Shown: positions 50,850 through 59,180 of the stretch, piece by piece
How the letters are laid out: each line of letters opens with the position of its first letter
Numbering within the stretch: position 1 is the first letter of the stretch
Position numbers and translations under genes: made by a program
The notes under the pieces: generated by a model
The model's input: only the letters and a program-made list of their open reading frames with translations
Told to the model about the DNA's origin: nothing
Database searches by the model: none
Origin: CAVWNR01 sp963756525
GTDB taxonomy: Bacteria > Actinomycetota > Actinomycetes > Mycobacteriales > Jatrophihabitantaceae
Direction: 5' to 3'
Length of the DNA stretch: 64,000 nt
Assembly (NCBI GenBank): GCA_963756525.1
Contig: CAVWNR010000001.1
Span: 1,364,001 to 1,428,000, forward strand

Positions 50850-51530
50850 TCAAGGACGCGGCAGTCCCAGGAGGATGGGCAGGTCGGTGATGTCGGTGAT
50901 CCGCTCGTAGCCGAGCCAGGGCTCGTCGTGCTCGAAGCCTCGGTCGACGTACACCTTGTGCTCGATGCCCATGTCCGCCGCAGGGCGGAGGTCGTACATC
51001 GGACTCGCAGAGACGTGCACGATCTCATCGGGTGCCGCTCCAAGCTTGTCCAGCATGTACTCGAACGCACGGAGCCGAGGCTTGTAGACACCCATCTGTT
51101 CGGCAGTGATCACCATATGGAACGCGGCCTGGAGATTTTCGACCAGGCGCGACGCATGCGCGTCGTCGCTGTTCGTCACGATCACCAGCGGGTATGCCTC
51201 TGCCAGGCGTTTCAGGGCCTCAGTGACGCCGGGATACGGGCCCCAGGTGGGGATGTGGTCGTACACTGCCCGCGCGTCGCCCTCGCGGTGCTCCAGGCCG
51301 AACCTGCGCATGGCGCGCTCCAGAGAATGACCGACGATGCCGAGGAACGGCTGGTACTCGCCCATGCACTCGTCGATTCGGTAGGCCTTGCAGGCCCGCA
51401 GCACTTCGGCGGCGATCTCCGCCGGCAGCCGGTCGCCCAAGACCTGACGGATCGCGTCGTTGATGCGGAACTGAATCAGCGTTCCGTTCATATCGAACGT
51501 CACGAACCTCGGCTTAAGATCAAAGCCCAC
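50850..51530 (-). CDS. HAD hydrolase, haloacid dehalogenase type II-like (paralogue 1)
   Basis: 226-aa HAD-superfamily enzyme. GTG 51530 is preceded by AGGAGG at a 6-base spacing. The nucleophile Asp lies in RFVTFDMNGTLIQF, with motif II VIVTNSDDAHA, motif III Lys in YKPRLRAFEYMLDKLG, and motif IV region HVSASPMYDLRPAADMG. The second Asp of phosphatase-type HADs (DxD) is not present, as in dehalogenases. However, the dehalogenase SxNxxD segment reads SASPMYD, so halide release is doubtful. Similar throughout to the HAD at 61938. It is the last intact gene of the cluster. Confidence 0.82.
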   Translation of the reverse strand: MGFDLKPRFVTFDMNGTLIQFRINDAIRQVLGDRLPAEIAAEVLRACKAYRIDECMGEYQPFLGIVGHSLERAMRRFGLEHREGDARAVYDHIPTWGPYPGVTEALKRLAEAYPLVIVTNSDDAHASRLVENLQAAFHMVITAEQMGVYKPRLRAFEYMLDKLGAAPDEIVHVSASPMYDLRPAADMGIEHKVYVDRGFEHDEPWLGYERITDITDLPILLGLPRP

Positions 51531-51860
51531 GAGTCCTCCTATGTCAGAGCCGGAGCAGCCGAATGCCACTGTGGTCGATTGTCGACACAGCTGCCGTCGT
51601 CAACCGGTCGCTCGCAGCGCTGCGGCGCCTGGCGTTGCGTGAAGTAGATACTCGTCGTCTCCCAGCGCGTGGCTACGGTCAGGGGTGACGTCCTTCGCGC
51701 GTGTGTCGACCTCCAGTCGCGGACCAAGCGGGAGAGCATCTCGCGCTTCATGCTGTCGCTGATGAGCGTCCGGCACCACCCACTGCCCTGCCTGCCTTGG
51801 CGCACTGACAGCCACTCCGTGCGAAGGCAGGGTTGGCCAGTGTTGCCCGCGACCTTGGAT
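51531..51860. other. Gap between the HAD gene and the SDR gene
   Basis: 330 bases with only weak open frames. Nothing is recognised. A promoter for the HAD gene may lie here but none is convincing. Confidence 0.35.
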
Positions 51861-52595
51861 TCATGCCGCGGTGTAGCCGCCATCGACGGGGAGCACCGCA
51901 CCGGTGACGTGTGATGATTCGCTGGAGCTGAGGAACAGGATGGCGTAGGCGACCTCCTCCGGAGTGGCGATCCGGCCGAGCGGGATCGTCTTCTCCCGTG
52001 AGCGTTGGTAGGTGGCTGGGTCGGGATGGCGGTGTATTGAGGCCTCGACGACGGGTGTCATGGTCAGCCCTGGCGCGACCACGTTCACGCGGATGTTGCG
52101 CGGTGCCCACTCGATCGCGGCACCGCGGGCCAACGCGATCAGACCGCCCTTCGCCGCTGAGTACATGGTCTCCTCCGGTTTGCCGATGAGACCGAGCCGA
52201 GAACTGACACAGACTATCGATGCGCCCGTTTCCGGTGCGAGTGGCATCAGGTGCTTCATCGCGAGGAATGCGCTGAGGAGGTTGCCGTGGAGCACATCGC
52301 GCGCATCCTCGTACGTCATCTCCGCTAGCGGGCTGGACCGTTGCAACCCGTGGGACAGGACGACCACATCGACGTGGCCGAACCGCCGGGCAGCGGTGGC
52401 TGCGAGTTCAGCGACGAAGGACTCGTCGTTGAGATCTCCTGGGAGGTACAGGTCCGAGCAATGCATCTCGGGGAACTCCGCCCGTCGGCCGGTCAGAATC
52501 AGGTTTGCCCCTTCACGACGAAAGAGACGCGCGGTGGCTTGCCCGATTCCACTCGATGCACCCGTCATCACCACGTTGACGTCTTTCAACCTCAC
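51861..52595 (-). CDS. Short-chain dehydrogenase/reductase
   Basis: 244-aa classical SDR oxidoreductase. Cofactor motif TGASSGIGQATARLFRREGA, then SHGLQRSSPLAEM in place of NNAG, catalytic Ser in CVSSRLGLIG, YSAAKGGLIALARGAAIEWA with Tyr-x3-Lys, VAPGLTMTP, and an end SHVTGAVLPVDGGYTAA. The residue after the second strand (LTGRRAEFPE, Arg-Arg) suggests NADP(H). It lies 52 bp after the PLP enzyme gene and probably oxidises or reduces a hydroxy/keto intermediate of the cluster's substrate. Confidence 0.88.
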   Translation of the reverse strand: MRLKDVNVVMTGASSGIGQATARLFRREGANLILTGRRAEFPEMHCSDLYLPGDLNDESFVAELAATAARRFGHVDVVVLSHGLQRSSPLAEMTYEDARDVLHGNLLSAFLAMKHLMPLAPETGASIVCVSSRLGLIGKPEETMYSAAKGGLIALARGAAIEWAPRNIRVNVVAPGLTMTPVVEASIHRHPDPATYQRSREKTIPLGRIATPEEVAYAILFLSSSESSHVTGAVLPVDGGYTAA

Positions 52596-52647
52596 TCGTC
52601 GTCCTCCTTCGAGGCAGTTCCCATTCGAGAGCGCCGACTGGGCAGGC

Positions 52648-53775
52648 TCATATCAGATGCCCACGCGCCGCGATGGGCCATGTGGTATGCGAATCGGCGT
52701 CAGCTGCTGCCGTCACGAGCAGCTCATCGAAGTTGTTCACGACCGGGCAGACGTGATTCGGGATGACCGGCAGGACGGTTCCCGGTTCGAACCGCCTGCC
52801 GGGTGTCATCACCAGATACCCGTGGTACTCGTTCAGTCGGAAGAGGTCTGGCCCGTCGAGCAAGATCGCGTCGGTAGTCGCGACGCGGCCGTAGCCCTTG
52901 TCGGCGTTGCCTTCGCGGCCCAATGCCTTCGTCCCGGTGTCGAGGATGACCTGATCCGGCACCTGGTCACTCACGACGGTCGCGGCCACGAACAGGGCGA
53001 TTTGGTCAGCGGTGCAATCCCCCAGCCGCAGGTTGTCCAGATCGTAGAAGACATATTCGCCGGGGCGGACCTCAGTGATCGGTCCACCGGTGGAGTATTC
53101 CACCGTGGGAGTCGAGCCCGCGCTAACCACGTCCGCTGTGACGCCCACGGATTCCAGGCTTCGCACTGCGCCGGTGAGAGCGGTTCGCTGTTCTCGTGCG
53201 GCCTGTTCGCGTGCGTTTGGGCTCGAGCCGCCCTGGCCGGGATACGTGTAGACACCGACCGGGCGCAGACCCCGGTTTCGCGCGATCGCAGCGAGCTTGC
53301 CCGCCGAGTCCGGCTCCGTCCCCGAGCGTCGGGCTCCGCAGTCGATCTCGATGACGATCTCGATGCGGTCCACGACCTCATCCAATGCATCGGCCAGGCG
53401 TTCGATCGAGGCGGCACTGTCCGTCCCGATCCGGAGGCGCACCGAACTGGCGAGCCGGCGGAGTCTGGCCGGCTTGGTTCCAGCTGCCCAGATCGGATAT
53501 GCAAGGAATATGTCGTCGACGCCGGCGTCGGCGAAGACTTCCGCCTCACCGACTGTGCCGGCAGTAATTCCGACCGCTCCTGCTGCCAGTTGCCGGCATC
53601 CGATCTCGACGCACTTGTGGGTCTTCACATGCGGCCGGAGGTCCACGCCGTTGGCTGCGGCGAATGCCTGCATAGCGTCGATGTTCCGCTGCATGACGTC
53701 CACCATCACGACGGCCGCCGGTGTGTCGATGCTGCGTCGGACCAGCCCGGTTAGCGCCCGCTTGAACTGGCTCAC
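52648..53775 (-). CDS. DSD1/D-threonine aldolase-type PLP enzyme (alanine racemase N-terminal fold)
   Basis: 375-aa fold-type III PLP enzyme. The PLP Lys is in LRPHVKTHKCVEIGCRQLA (about residue 51). VGEAEVFADAGVDDIFLAYP, VIEIDCGARRSG, VYTYPGQGGSS and SAGSTPTVEYSTG follow. The C-terminal zinc site PNHVCPVVN (His and Cys) is typical of D-serine dehydratases and 3-hydroxy-D-aspartate or D-threonine aldolases. GTG 53775 was chosen for its spacing to a GAGGAG site. RidA lies immediately upstream, as expected if the enzyme releases an enamine/imine. Substrate is probably a D-beta-hydroxy-amino acid. Confidence 0.83.
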   Translation of the reverse strand: MSQFKRALTGLVRRSIDTPAAVVMVDVMQRNIDAMQAFAAANGVDLRPHVKTHKCVEIGCRQLAAGAVGITAGTVGEAEVFADAGVDDIFLAYPIWAAGTKPARLRRLASSVRLRIGTDSAASIERLADALDEVVDRIEIVIEIDCGARRSGTEPDSAGKLAAIARNRGLRPVGVYTYPGQGGSSPNAREQAAREQRTALTGAVRSLESVGVTADVVSAGSTPTVEYSTGGPITEVRPGEYVFYDLDNLRLGDCTADQIALFVAATVVSDQVPDQVILDTGTKALGREGNADKGYGRVATTDAILLDGPDLFRLNEYHGYLVMTPGRRFEPGTVLPVIPNHVCPVVNNFDELLVTAAADADSHTTWPIAARGHLI

Positions 53776-53825
53776 CACAGTCTCCTCGTATTGGTGCGCA
53801 CCCGGCGAGGTGCGGAGCGGCGAGC

Positions 53826-54317
53826 TCACCTCGGCGACTTCCAGGTACAGACCATCTGGATCTCGACCGGGCTGTTACGCGGGAGGCTGGCGACCCCGAT
53901 CGCGGTCCGTGCGTGCGCGGCATCGTCGCCCAGCACGTCGAGCAGGAGTCGTGTCGCACCGTCAGCGACCGTCGCTTGATCAGCGAAATCAGCCGTGCAC
54001 GCCACGAACACCAGCATCTGCACCAGGCGGAGCCGGTCGAGGGAGCCTACCGCTGCGGCGCCGACAGCGAGGCAGTTCACTGCTGCTGCCCGGGCGAGGT
54101 GCTGCCCCTCCTCGATCTCCACGTCGCGCCCCAACAGGCCCTGCCGCAGCAACGCACCGTTGACGGTGGGCAACTGTCCGGCCACGTAGAACGCGCTGTC
54201 GACCTGCCGATAGGGCGAGTACGACCGCCCGCTCGGGGGCGGAACCTCCGGCAACTCGAAACCGCGTGCTCGCAAGCGTGCCACCGCCGTGTCGTGCGAT
54301 ACATCATCGCCGGTCAT
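53826..54317 (-). CDS. RidA-family (YjgF/YER057c/UK114) protein
   Basis: 163-aa protein of the RidA family, enzymes that hydrolyse reactive enamine/imine intermediates. SYSPYRQVDSAFYVAGQLPT, GLLGRDVEIEEGQHLARAAA and a C-terminal ARTAIGVASLPRNSPVEIQM are family landmarks. In the last, ARTAIGV replaces the usual PARxxV, so the catalytic Arg is probably kept (ARTAIG). The start overlaps the GntR gene end by 14 bp. Its neighbours are a PLP lyase and an aminotransferase, the kinds of enzymes that make such intermediates. Confidence 0.85.
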   Translation of the reverse strand: MTGDDVSHDTAVARLRARGFELPEVPPPSGRSYSPYRQVDSAFYVAGQLPTVNGALLRQGLLGRDVEIEEGQHLARAAAVNCLAVGAAAVGSLDRLRLVQMLVFVACTADFADQATVADGATRLLLDVLGDDAAHARTAIGVASLPRNSPVEIQMVCTWKSPR

Positions 54318-55068
54318 TAGCGTTCACCTCTTGTGCGTCATGGAGTTCCGGCTCCGAGGACGACGAGCGACTGCTAAACCTCAGGAGCCGCTCCATGCCG
54401 TCGTTCATATGCTCCAGCAGCAGGCCGACGGCTTGCTCGATTTCCCCTGCGACGATCGCCTCGGCCAGTTTCCGGTGCTCGGTGACCCGCTCATCGATCG
54501 TGGTATAGGTCGCCTGCATATTGGTTAGGCACATCCTCACCTCAGTCAGCAGGGTGCGATGCATTCGTTGAAGGTGCGGGCTACCGGATAACTCGACGAG
54601 CTTTTCGTGGAAGTCCATATCGAGCAGCGACAAATCGGCGCTGGATGGATCGCCTCGGTAGTGCTCCATCTGATCTGCGAGTTCCACCAGGGCTACCGCC
54701 TCGGTGTTGCGTCCGGTGTCGATCAGGTGCTCTAGCGCGGCTCGCTCGACCGCCGCCCGGGCCAGGTAGGTATCGCGAACCGTGCTGTCGTCAAGCTCCC
54801 TCACGAACAGGCCGCGGTTACGCTGACTGACCAGCAGGCCTTCCTGCGTGAGACGCTGCATCGCCTCGCGCAGCGGGCCGCGGCTCACCCCGAGACTCTG
54901 CGCCAGCGACGTCTCCAACAACTGCTGCCCCGCGGCGAATTGGCCGGAGGCGATGGCTTCACGCAATTGCCTGGCGATGAGGGTTGGGGTCGTGTCCTGC
55001 TGGATGGGTTCGAGGCTCAGCGCCTTGATAGCGTGGTTTCGGGTGCCCTTCGCTGCCACCGTGTACAC
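54304..55068 (-). CDS. GntR-family FCD-domain transcriptional regulator (first of two intact)
   Basis: 254-aa regulator. Winged helix: LIARQLREAIASGQFAAGQQ, SLAQSLGVSRGPLREAMQRL, TQEGLLVSQRNRGLFVREL. The FCD ligand domain contains DMDFHEKLVELSGSPHLQRM and TEHRKLAEAIVAGEIEQAVG with the His/Asp residues that usually bind a metal and carboxylate ligand. It is embedded in the catabolic operon 17 bp after the semialdehyde dehydrogenase gene, so it likely senses the substrate or an intermediate. The GTG start lies within GGTGTACACG, which includes the palindrome GTGTACAC. Confidence 0.88.
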   Translation of the reverse strand: MYTVAAKGTRNHAIKALSLEPIQQDTTPTLIARQLREAIASGQFAAGQQLLETSLAQSLGVSRGPLREAMQRLTQEGLLVSQRNRGLFVRELDDSTVRDTYLARAAVERAALEHLIDTGRNTEAVALVELADQMEHYRGDPSSADLSLLDMDFHEKLVELSGSPHLQRMHRTLLTEVRMCLTNMQATYTTIDERVTEHRKLAEAIVAGEIEQAVGLLLEHMNDGMERLLRFSSRSSSSEPELHDAQEVNANDRR

Positions 55069-55085
55069 CTAGCTTCCTTCTCGGC

Positions 55086-56651
55086 TCAGTTAGCACCAAC
55101 AAATTCGTTGTTTGTGGAGCCTCGCATCGAGTCCTGGTATACGAGCTGCCGTGTGGGCTGGTGCCGTCGGATGTGGGCACCCACCGGCCGTGGCATCGCC
55201 AGATAACGCAGCTCTAGGTATTCCTCGATACCCGCGCGGCCCCCCTCGCGGCCCAGGCCGGACTCTTTGATCCCACCGAAGGGCGCCGCCGGATTGGAGA
55301 CCAGGCCGGTGTTGACACCGAGCATGCCCACCTCGATGGCCTCCTGCATCCGGAAGGCGCGGTCCACGTCCTTGGTGAAGACATAGCCGACCAGCCCCCA
55401 TTCGGTGTCGTTAGCCAACGCGACGACCTGCTCCTCGTCGTCGAAAGGGATCACCGGCGCGACCGGGCCGAAGATCTCCTCGGACATGAGATCCGCGGCC
55501 GGATCGACGTCGGCGAGCACGGTCGGAAGGTAGAAATAGCCCTTGCGCCCGGGTGCCGAAGCGCCGCAGACCAGGCGTGCCCCACGCTCGATAGCGTCCG
55601 CGACCAGTGCTTCGACCTTGGCGAGCGCCTTGCGCTCAACCAACGGCCCGACCTGGGTGCCCTCCGCCAGGCCGTCGCCAACGGCCAGGCCGCTCATCCG
55701 AGCCGCGAGCCTTTCCACGAACTCGTCGACCACACCTCGCTGTACGAACATCCGGTTGGCGGCGGTACAGGCCTCGCCCATGTTACGCAGCTTGGCGATC
55801 ATCGCACCCTCGACCGCTGCAGCCAGGTCTGCATCGTCGAAGACGATGAACGGCGCGTTGCCGCCCAGCTCCATGGAGGAACGCATCACGTGCGCGCTGG
55901 CCTGCTCGAGCAGCTTCACTCCGACCGCGGTGGATCCGGTGAAGGAGATCTTGCGGGCCAGCCCGCTGCTCATCCATGGCTCGACGACCGAGCCCGGGTC
56001 GGAGGAGCAGACGACATTGAGCACGCCGTTGGGCAGACCGGCTTCCTCTAGGATGCTCGCCAGCGCGAGGGAGCTGAGCGGGGTCAGGTGGGCCGGTTTG
56101 AAGACCATGGTGCAGCCGGCGGCGATCGCCGGGCCGATCTTGCGGGTGCCCATGGCGAGCGGGAAGTTCCAGGGCGTGACCAGCACGCAGGGGCCGACCG
56201 GCTGCCTGGTCACGATGATGCGGGTCCTACCGTCTCCGCTCACCGTGGCATCGCCACCGATCCGCACCGCCTCTTCGGAAAACCACCGGAAGAACTCTGC
56301 CGCATAGGCGACCTCGCCCTCGGCGTCGGCGAGGGGCTTGCCCATCTCGGCGGTGATGATGGTCGCCAGCCGATCTTGCCGCGTCATGAGCAGCTCGTAG
56401 GCGTGGCGCAGGATCTCGCTGCGTTCTCGTGGGGCGGTTTGTGCCCAGGCGTCCTGCTGCCGGGCGGCGACCTCGATGGCTCGCCTGGCGTCTTCGGGTC
56501 CGCCGTCGGCGATCGACGCGATCACCTCCTCGGTGGCCGGGTTGACGACATCGCACCGCTCTCCGGAGGCGGCGTCGATCCATTCGCCGTCGATATACAG
56601 GCCGGTCGGAACCGCGTCGATCAGGGCTCGGGCAGCGGCGGGTGTGGTCAT
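55086..56651 (-). CDS. gabD: NAD(P)+-dependent succinate-semialdehyde-type aldehyde dehydrogenase
   Basis: 521-aa ALDH-superfamily enzyme oxidising a semialdehyde to a dicarboxylate. Landmarks are VTPWNFPLAMGTRKIGPAIA, FKPAHLTPLSSLALA, ISFTGSTAVGVKLLEQASAH, catalytic Glu in MELGGNAPFIVFDDAD, and catalytic Cys in MGEACTAANRMFVQ. The C-terminus PFGGIKESGLGREGGRAGIE follows the GabD pattern. ATG 56651 follows an AAGGACCAAGG site. Next to a class III aminotransferase, it matches a GabT-GabD pair, although the true semialdehyde could differ. Confidence 0.85.
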   Translation of the reverse strand: MTTPAAARALIDAVPTGLYIDGEWIDAASGERCDVVNPATEEVIASIADGGPEDARRAIEVAARQQDAWAQTAPRERSEILRHAYELLMTRQDRLATIITAEMGKPLADAEGEVAYAAEFFRWFSEEAVRIGGDATVSGDGRTRIIVTRQPVGPCVLVTPWNFPLAMGTRKIGPAIAAGCTMVFKPAHLTPLSSLALASILEEAGLPNGVLNVVCSSDPGSVVEPWMSSGLARKISFTGSTAVGVKLLEQASAHVMRSSMELGGNAPFIVFDDADLAAAVEGAMIAKLRNMGEACTAANRMFVQRGVVDEFVERLAARMSGLAVGDGLAEGTQVGPLVERKALAKVEALVADAIERGARLVCGASAPGRKGYFYLPTVLADVDPAADLMSEEIFGPVAPVIPFDDEEQVVALANDTEWGLVGYVFTKDVDRAFRMQEAIEVGMLGVNTGLVSNPAAPFGGIKESGLGREGGRAGIEEYLELRYLAMPRPVGAHIRRHQPTRQLVYQDSMRGSTNNEFVGAN

Positions 56652-56688
56652 CCTTGGTCCTTCGTGTTGGTGGTTTAGGTTGAACGCC

Positions 56689-57945
56689 TCAGCGCTCAAC
56701 GACGTCAGCGACGGCCGCGGCGAATCGTTCCAGGCCGAGGGCGATCTCGTCGGCGGTCACCATGAGCGCCGGGATTAGCCGGACCACGTTGCCTGCGGGC
56801 CCGCAGGTGAGGCTGAGTAGGCCATGGCCGGTTGTCGCCTGTTGCACTGCGGCGGCGGTGCCGCTGTCGGCGGAGCCGTCGGTGGCGACGAACTCAATGC
56901 CCTGCATCAGGCCGCGCCCGCGAACGTCACCGATCGCGGCATATTTGTCCTGCAGCTGGTTCAAACCCTGCTGCAACTGCTCTCCGCGGGCCCGTGCGTT
57001 CTCGACCAGGCCTTCGTCGCGGATCACGTCCAGGGTGGCGCAGGCGGCGGCGGCGGCCACCGCGTTGCCGCCGTACGTGCCGCCCTGGGATCCCGGCCAT
57101 CCCTTGGACATCAGCCCGCTCGGTGCCGCGATCGCACTGATCGGGAAGCCGGAGGCGATGCCCTTGGCGGTGATCAGGATGTCCGGGACTGCCGCGGAGT
57201 GCTGGTGGCCCCAGAACCTCCCGGTACGGCCGCAACCGCTCTGTACCTCATCGAAGATCAGCGCAATGCCGTGCCGATCGGCCCGTTGCCGCAGGCCCTC
57301 CAGAAACGCCGGCGGAGTCGGCAGATAGCCGCCGTCGCCGAGTACGGGCTCGATCAGGAAGGCCGCTGTGTCGTTCGCAGCGGTGCGGCTGAGCAGGAGA
57401 TAGTCCAGCTCACGGAGCGCGAACTCGACCGCGGTGTCCTCATCCCAGCCGTAACGGAAGGCGTACGGGAACGGCGCCATGTGGACACCCGCCATCAGCG
57501 GCGCGAAGCCGGCAGAAAATCTGGTGCCGGCAGTGGTCAGGCTCGCCGCGGCGACGGTCCGGCCGTGGAAACCACCCTGGAAGACGACGACATTCGGCCG
57601 GCCGGTTGCCATCCGCGCCAGGCGGATCGCGGCCTCGACCGCCTCGGAACCGGAGGTGGCGTAGAAGAGCGAGTCGAGCCCGGCCGGAAGCACCTCGCCG
57701 AGCTTCTCTGTGAGTTCCAGCAGTGGCTTGTGCATCACCGTGGTGTACTGCGCATGAATGACGCGGCCTGTTTGCTCCCGGGCCGCCTCGACCACGCGAG
57801 GATGACAGTGACCGGTGCTGGTCACGCCGATGCCGGTTGTGAAATCGAGGTAGTCGCTGCCGTCGGTCCCATGGATCCAGCTTCCGAAGGCGTGCTCGAC
57901 GACGACCGGAGTGGCCTGCTTGAGGAGGGGGCTGAGCGATGTCAT
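56689..57945 (-). CDS. Class III aminotransferase (GabT-like)
   Basis: 418-aa PLP-dependent omega-amino acid aminotransferase. VVEHAFGSWIHGTDGSDYLD, FYATSGSEAVEAAIRLARMA, FQGGFHGRTVAAASLT, LIEPVLGDGGYLPTPPAFLE, IFDEVQSGCGRTGRFWG and the PLP-binding Lys in LITAKGIASGFPISAIA are all present. It is likely to convert a GABA-like or omega-amino acid to a semialdehyde, feeding the dehydrogenase just downstream. The ATG overlaps the upstream dehydrogenase stop by 4 bp. Confidence 0.87.
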   Translation of the reverse strand: MTSLSPLLKQATPVVVEHAFGSWIHGTDGSDYLDFTTGIGVTSTGHCHPRVVEAAREQTGRVIHAQYTTVMHKPLLELTEKLGEVLPAGLDSLFYATSGSEAVEAAIRLARMATGRPNVVVFQGGFHGRTVAAASLTTAGTRFSAGFAPLMAGVHMAPFPYAFRYGWDEDTAVEFALRELDYLLLSRTAANDTAAFLIEPVLGDGGYLPTPPAFLEGLRQRADRHGIALIFDEVQSGCGRTGRFWGHQHSAAVPDILITAKGIASGFPISAIAAPSGLMSKGWPGSQGGTYGGNAVAAAAACATLDVIRDEGLVENARARGEQLQQGLNQLQDKYAAIGDVRGRGLMQGIEFVATDGSADSGTAAAVQQATTGHGLLSLTCGPAGNVVRLIPALMVTADEIALGLERFAAAVADVVER

Positions 57946-59102
57946 GGATCGGACTCTTCCTTGTCGAAGCATCGATTGTCAGCAACCCCGGAGAAAGGCC
58001 GCCGTCTGATAACGCGATGAGCCCCGCGATCAAGCGGTGCCGAGTCCCCGATCGCGTGCAACACCTCAACGGTGAACTGCTCGGTGCTCGCCGAGCCGCC
58101 CAGGTCGGCGGTGCGAGTCCCGGCCGCCATCGTCTTTTCGATTGCCGCCATTAGGGCCGTCGCGGCCGCGGACTCGCCGATGTGGTCGAGCATCATCGAG
58201 GCAGACCACATCTGTCCGATCGGATTGGCGACTCCCTTTCCCGCGATGTCCGGAGCCGAGCCGTGGATTGGTTCGAACATCGACGGATACCGACGGGGCG
58301 GATTGATATTCGCGCTCGGCGCGATCCCGATCGAACCGCCAACGGCGGCGACCAAGTCCGAGAGAATGTCGCCGAACAGGTTCGACGCGACGATCACGTC
58401 AAAAGCCCCGGGGTCGAGCACGATCTTCGCGGCGAGCGCGTCGATCAGCACACTGTCGGTGGCGACATCGGGGTAGTCGGCGAGTACCGAGTTCACGACC
58501 TCGTCCCAGAAGGGCATCGAGTGAATGATCCCGTTGGACTTGGTCGCGGACGTGAGCTTTCCCCGGCGTCCGGTCGCCAACTGGGCCGCGAACCGAGCGA
58601 CCCGCGTTACGCCGGTACGTGTGAAGACGGCCTCCTGCAGCGCGAATTCCTCGGGTGACCCTCGGTACGCGCGACCTCCGATCGCGGAGTACTCACCCTC
58701 GACATTCTCCCGGATCACCACGATGTCAAGCTTGTTGACTCCTCGCAGCGGCGACACGACCCCGGGCAGGAGTCGCACCGGTCGCAGATTGATGTACTGC
58801 ATGAACTCGCGACGGATCGGAATCAGCAGACCCCAGAGCGTCTCGTAGTCGGGCAGCTCGGGATGACCCACCGCGCCGAGGAGTATGGCATCTCCGTCGG
58901 AGATCTGCTCCAACCCGTCGACCGGCATCATCCGCCGATGCGCGAAATAGTACGCCGAACCCCACTCGTGCGCGCGCCAATCCGCCCGGAAGCCGAAGAT
59001 CGCCCCGAGGTTGTCGACACAGCGGATCGCGGCTGGGACCACTTCCTGGCCGATGCCGTCGCCGGCGATCACATCGATCTGATAGACCCGCGGGATGCCC
59101 AT
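57942..59102 (-). CDS. D-malate/tartrate dehydrogenase-type beta-decarboxylating dehydrogenase
   Basis: 386-aa member of the isocitrate/isopropylmalate dehydrogenase family, closest by eye to D-malate (DmlA) and tartrate (TtuC) dehydrogenases. IDVIAGDGIGQEVVPAA, YYFAHRRMMPVDGL, MQYINLRPVRLLPGVVSPL, VIRENVEGEYSAIGG, LTSATKSNGIIHSMPFWDEV and VIVASNLFGDILSDLVAAVG and PIHGSAPDIAGKGVANPIGQ include the substrate Arg residues, Tyr, Lys and Asp metal ligands. Likely an NAD+ and Mn2+/Mg2+ dependent oxidation of a 2-hydroxy acid with decarboxylation. ATG 59102 was chosen over ATG 59114. Confidence 0.84.
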   Translation of the reverse strand: MGIPRVYQIDVIAGDGIGQEVVPAAIRCVDNLGAIFGFRADWRAHEWGSAYYFAHRRMMPVDGLEQISDGDAILLGAVGHPELPDYETLWGLLIPIRREFMQYINLRPVRLLPGVVSPLRGVNKLDIVVIRENVEGEYSAIGGRAYRGSPEEFALQEAVFTRTGVTRVARFAAQLATGRRGKLTSATKSNGIIHSMPFWDEVVNSVLADYPDVATDSVLIDALAAKIVLDPGAFDVIVASNLFGDILSDLVAAVGGSIGIAPSANINPPRRYPSMFEPIHGSAPDIAGKGVANPIGQMWSASMMLDHIGESAAATALMAAIEKTMAAGTRTADLGGSASTEQFTVEVLHAIGDSAPLDRGAHRVIRRRPFSGVADNRCFDKEESDP

Positions 59103-59180
59103 ACCACTCCTCAATTACCCGGATACCGGCACTTCACCACAGCTACGACGTTCGCCCGCACACGGCGCCGCTCGTCTGTC

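Noticed and set aside
51539..51901. 120-codon minus-strand open frame between HAD and SDR genes
   Set aside because: No family resemblance, no ribosome site, and it overlaps the SDR gene end in another frame.
55094..55112. AACAA/TTGTT inverted repeat at the end of the semialdehyde dehydrogenase gene as an operator
   Set aside because: It lies within coding sequence for the last residues and has a centre unlike the palindrome at 62717. Position does not fit a promoter.
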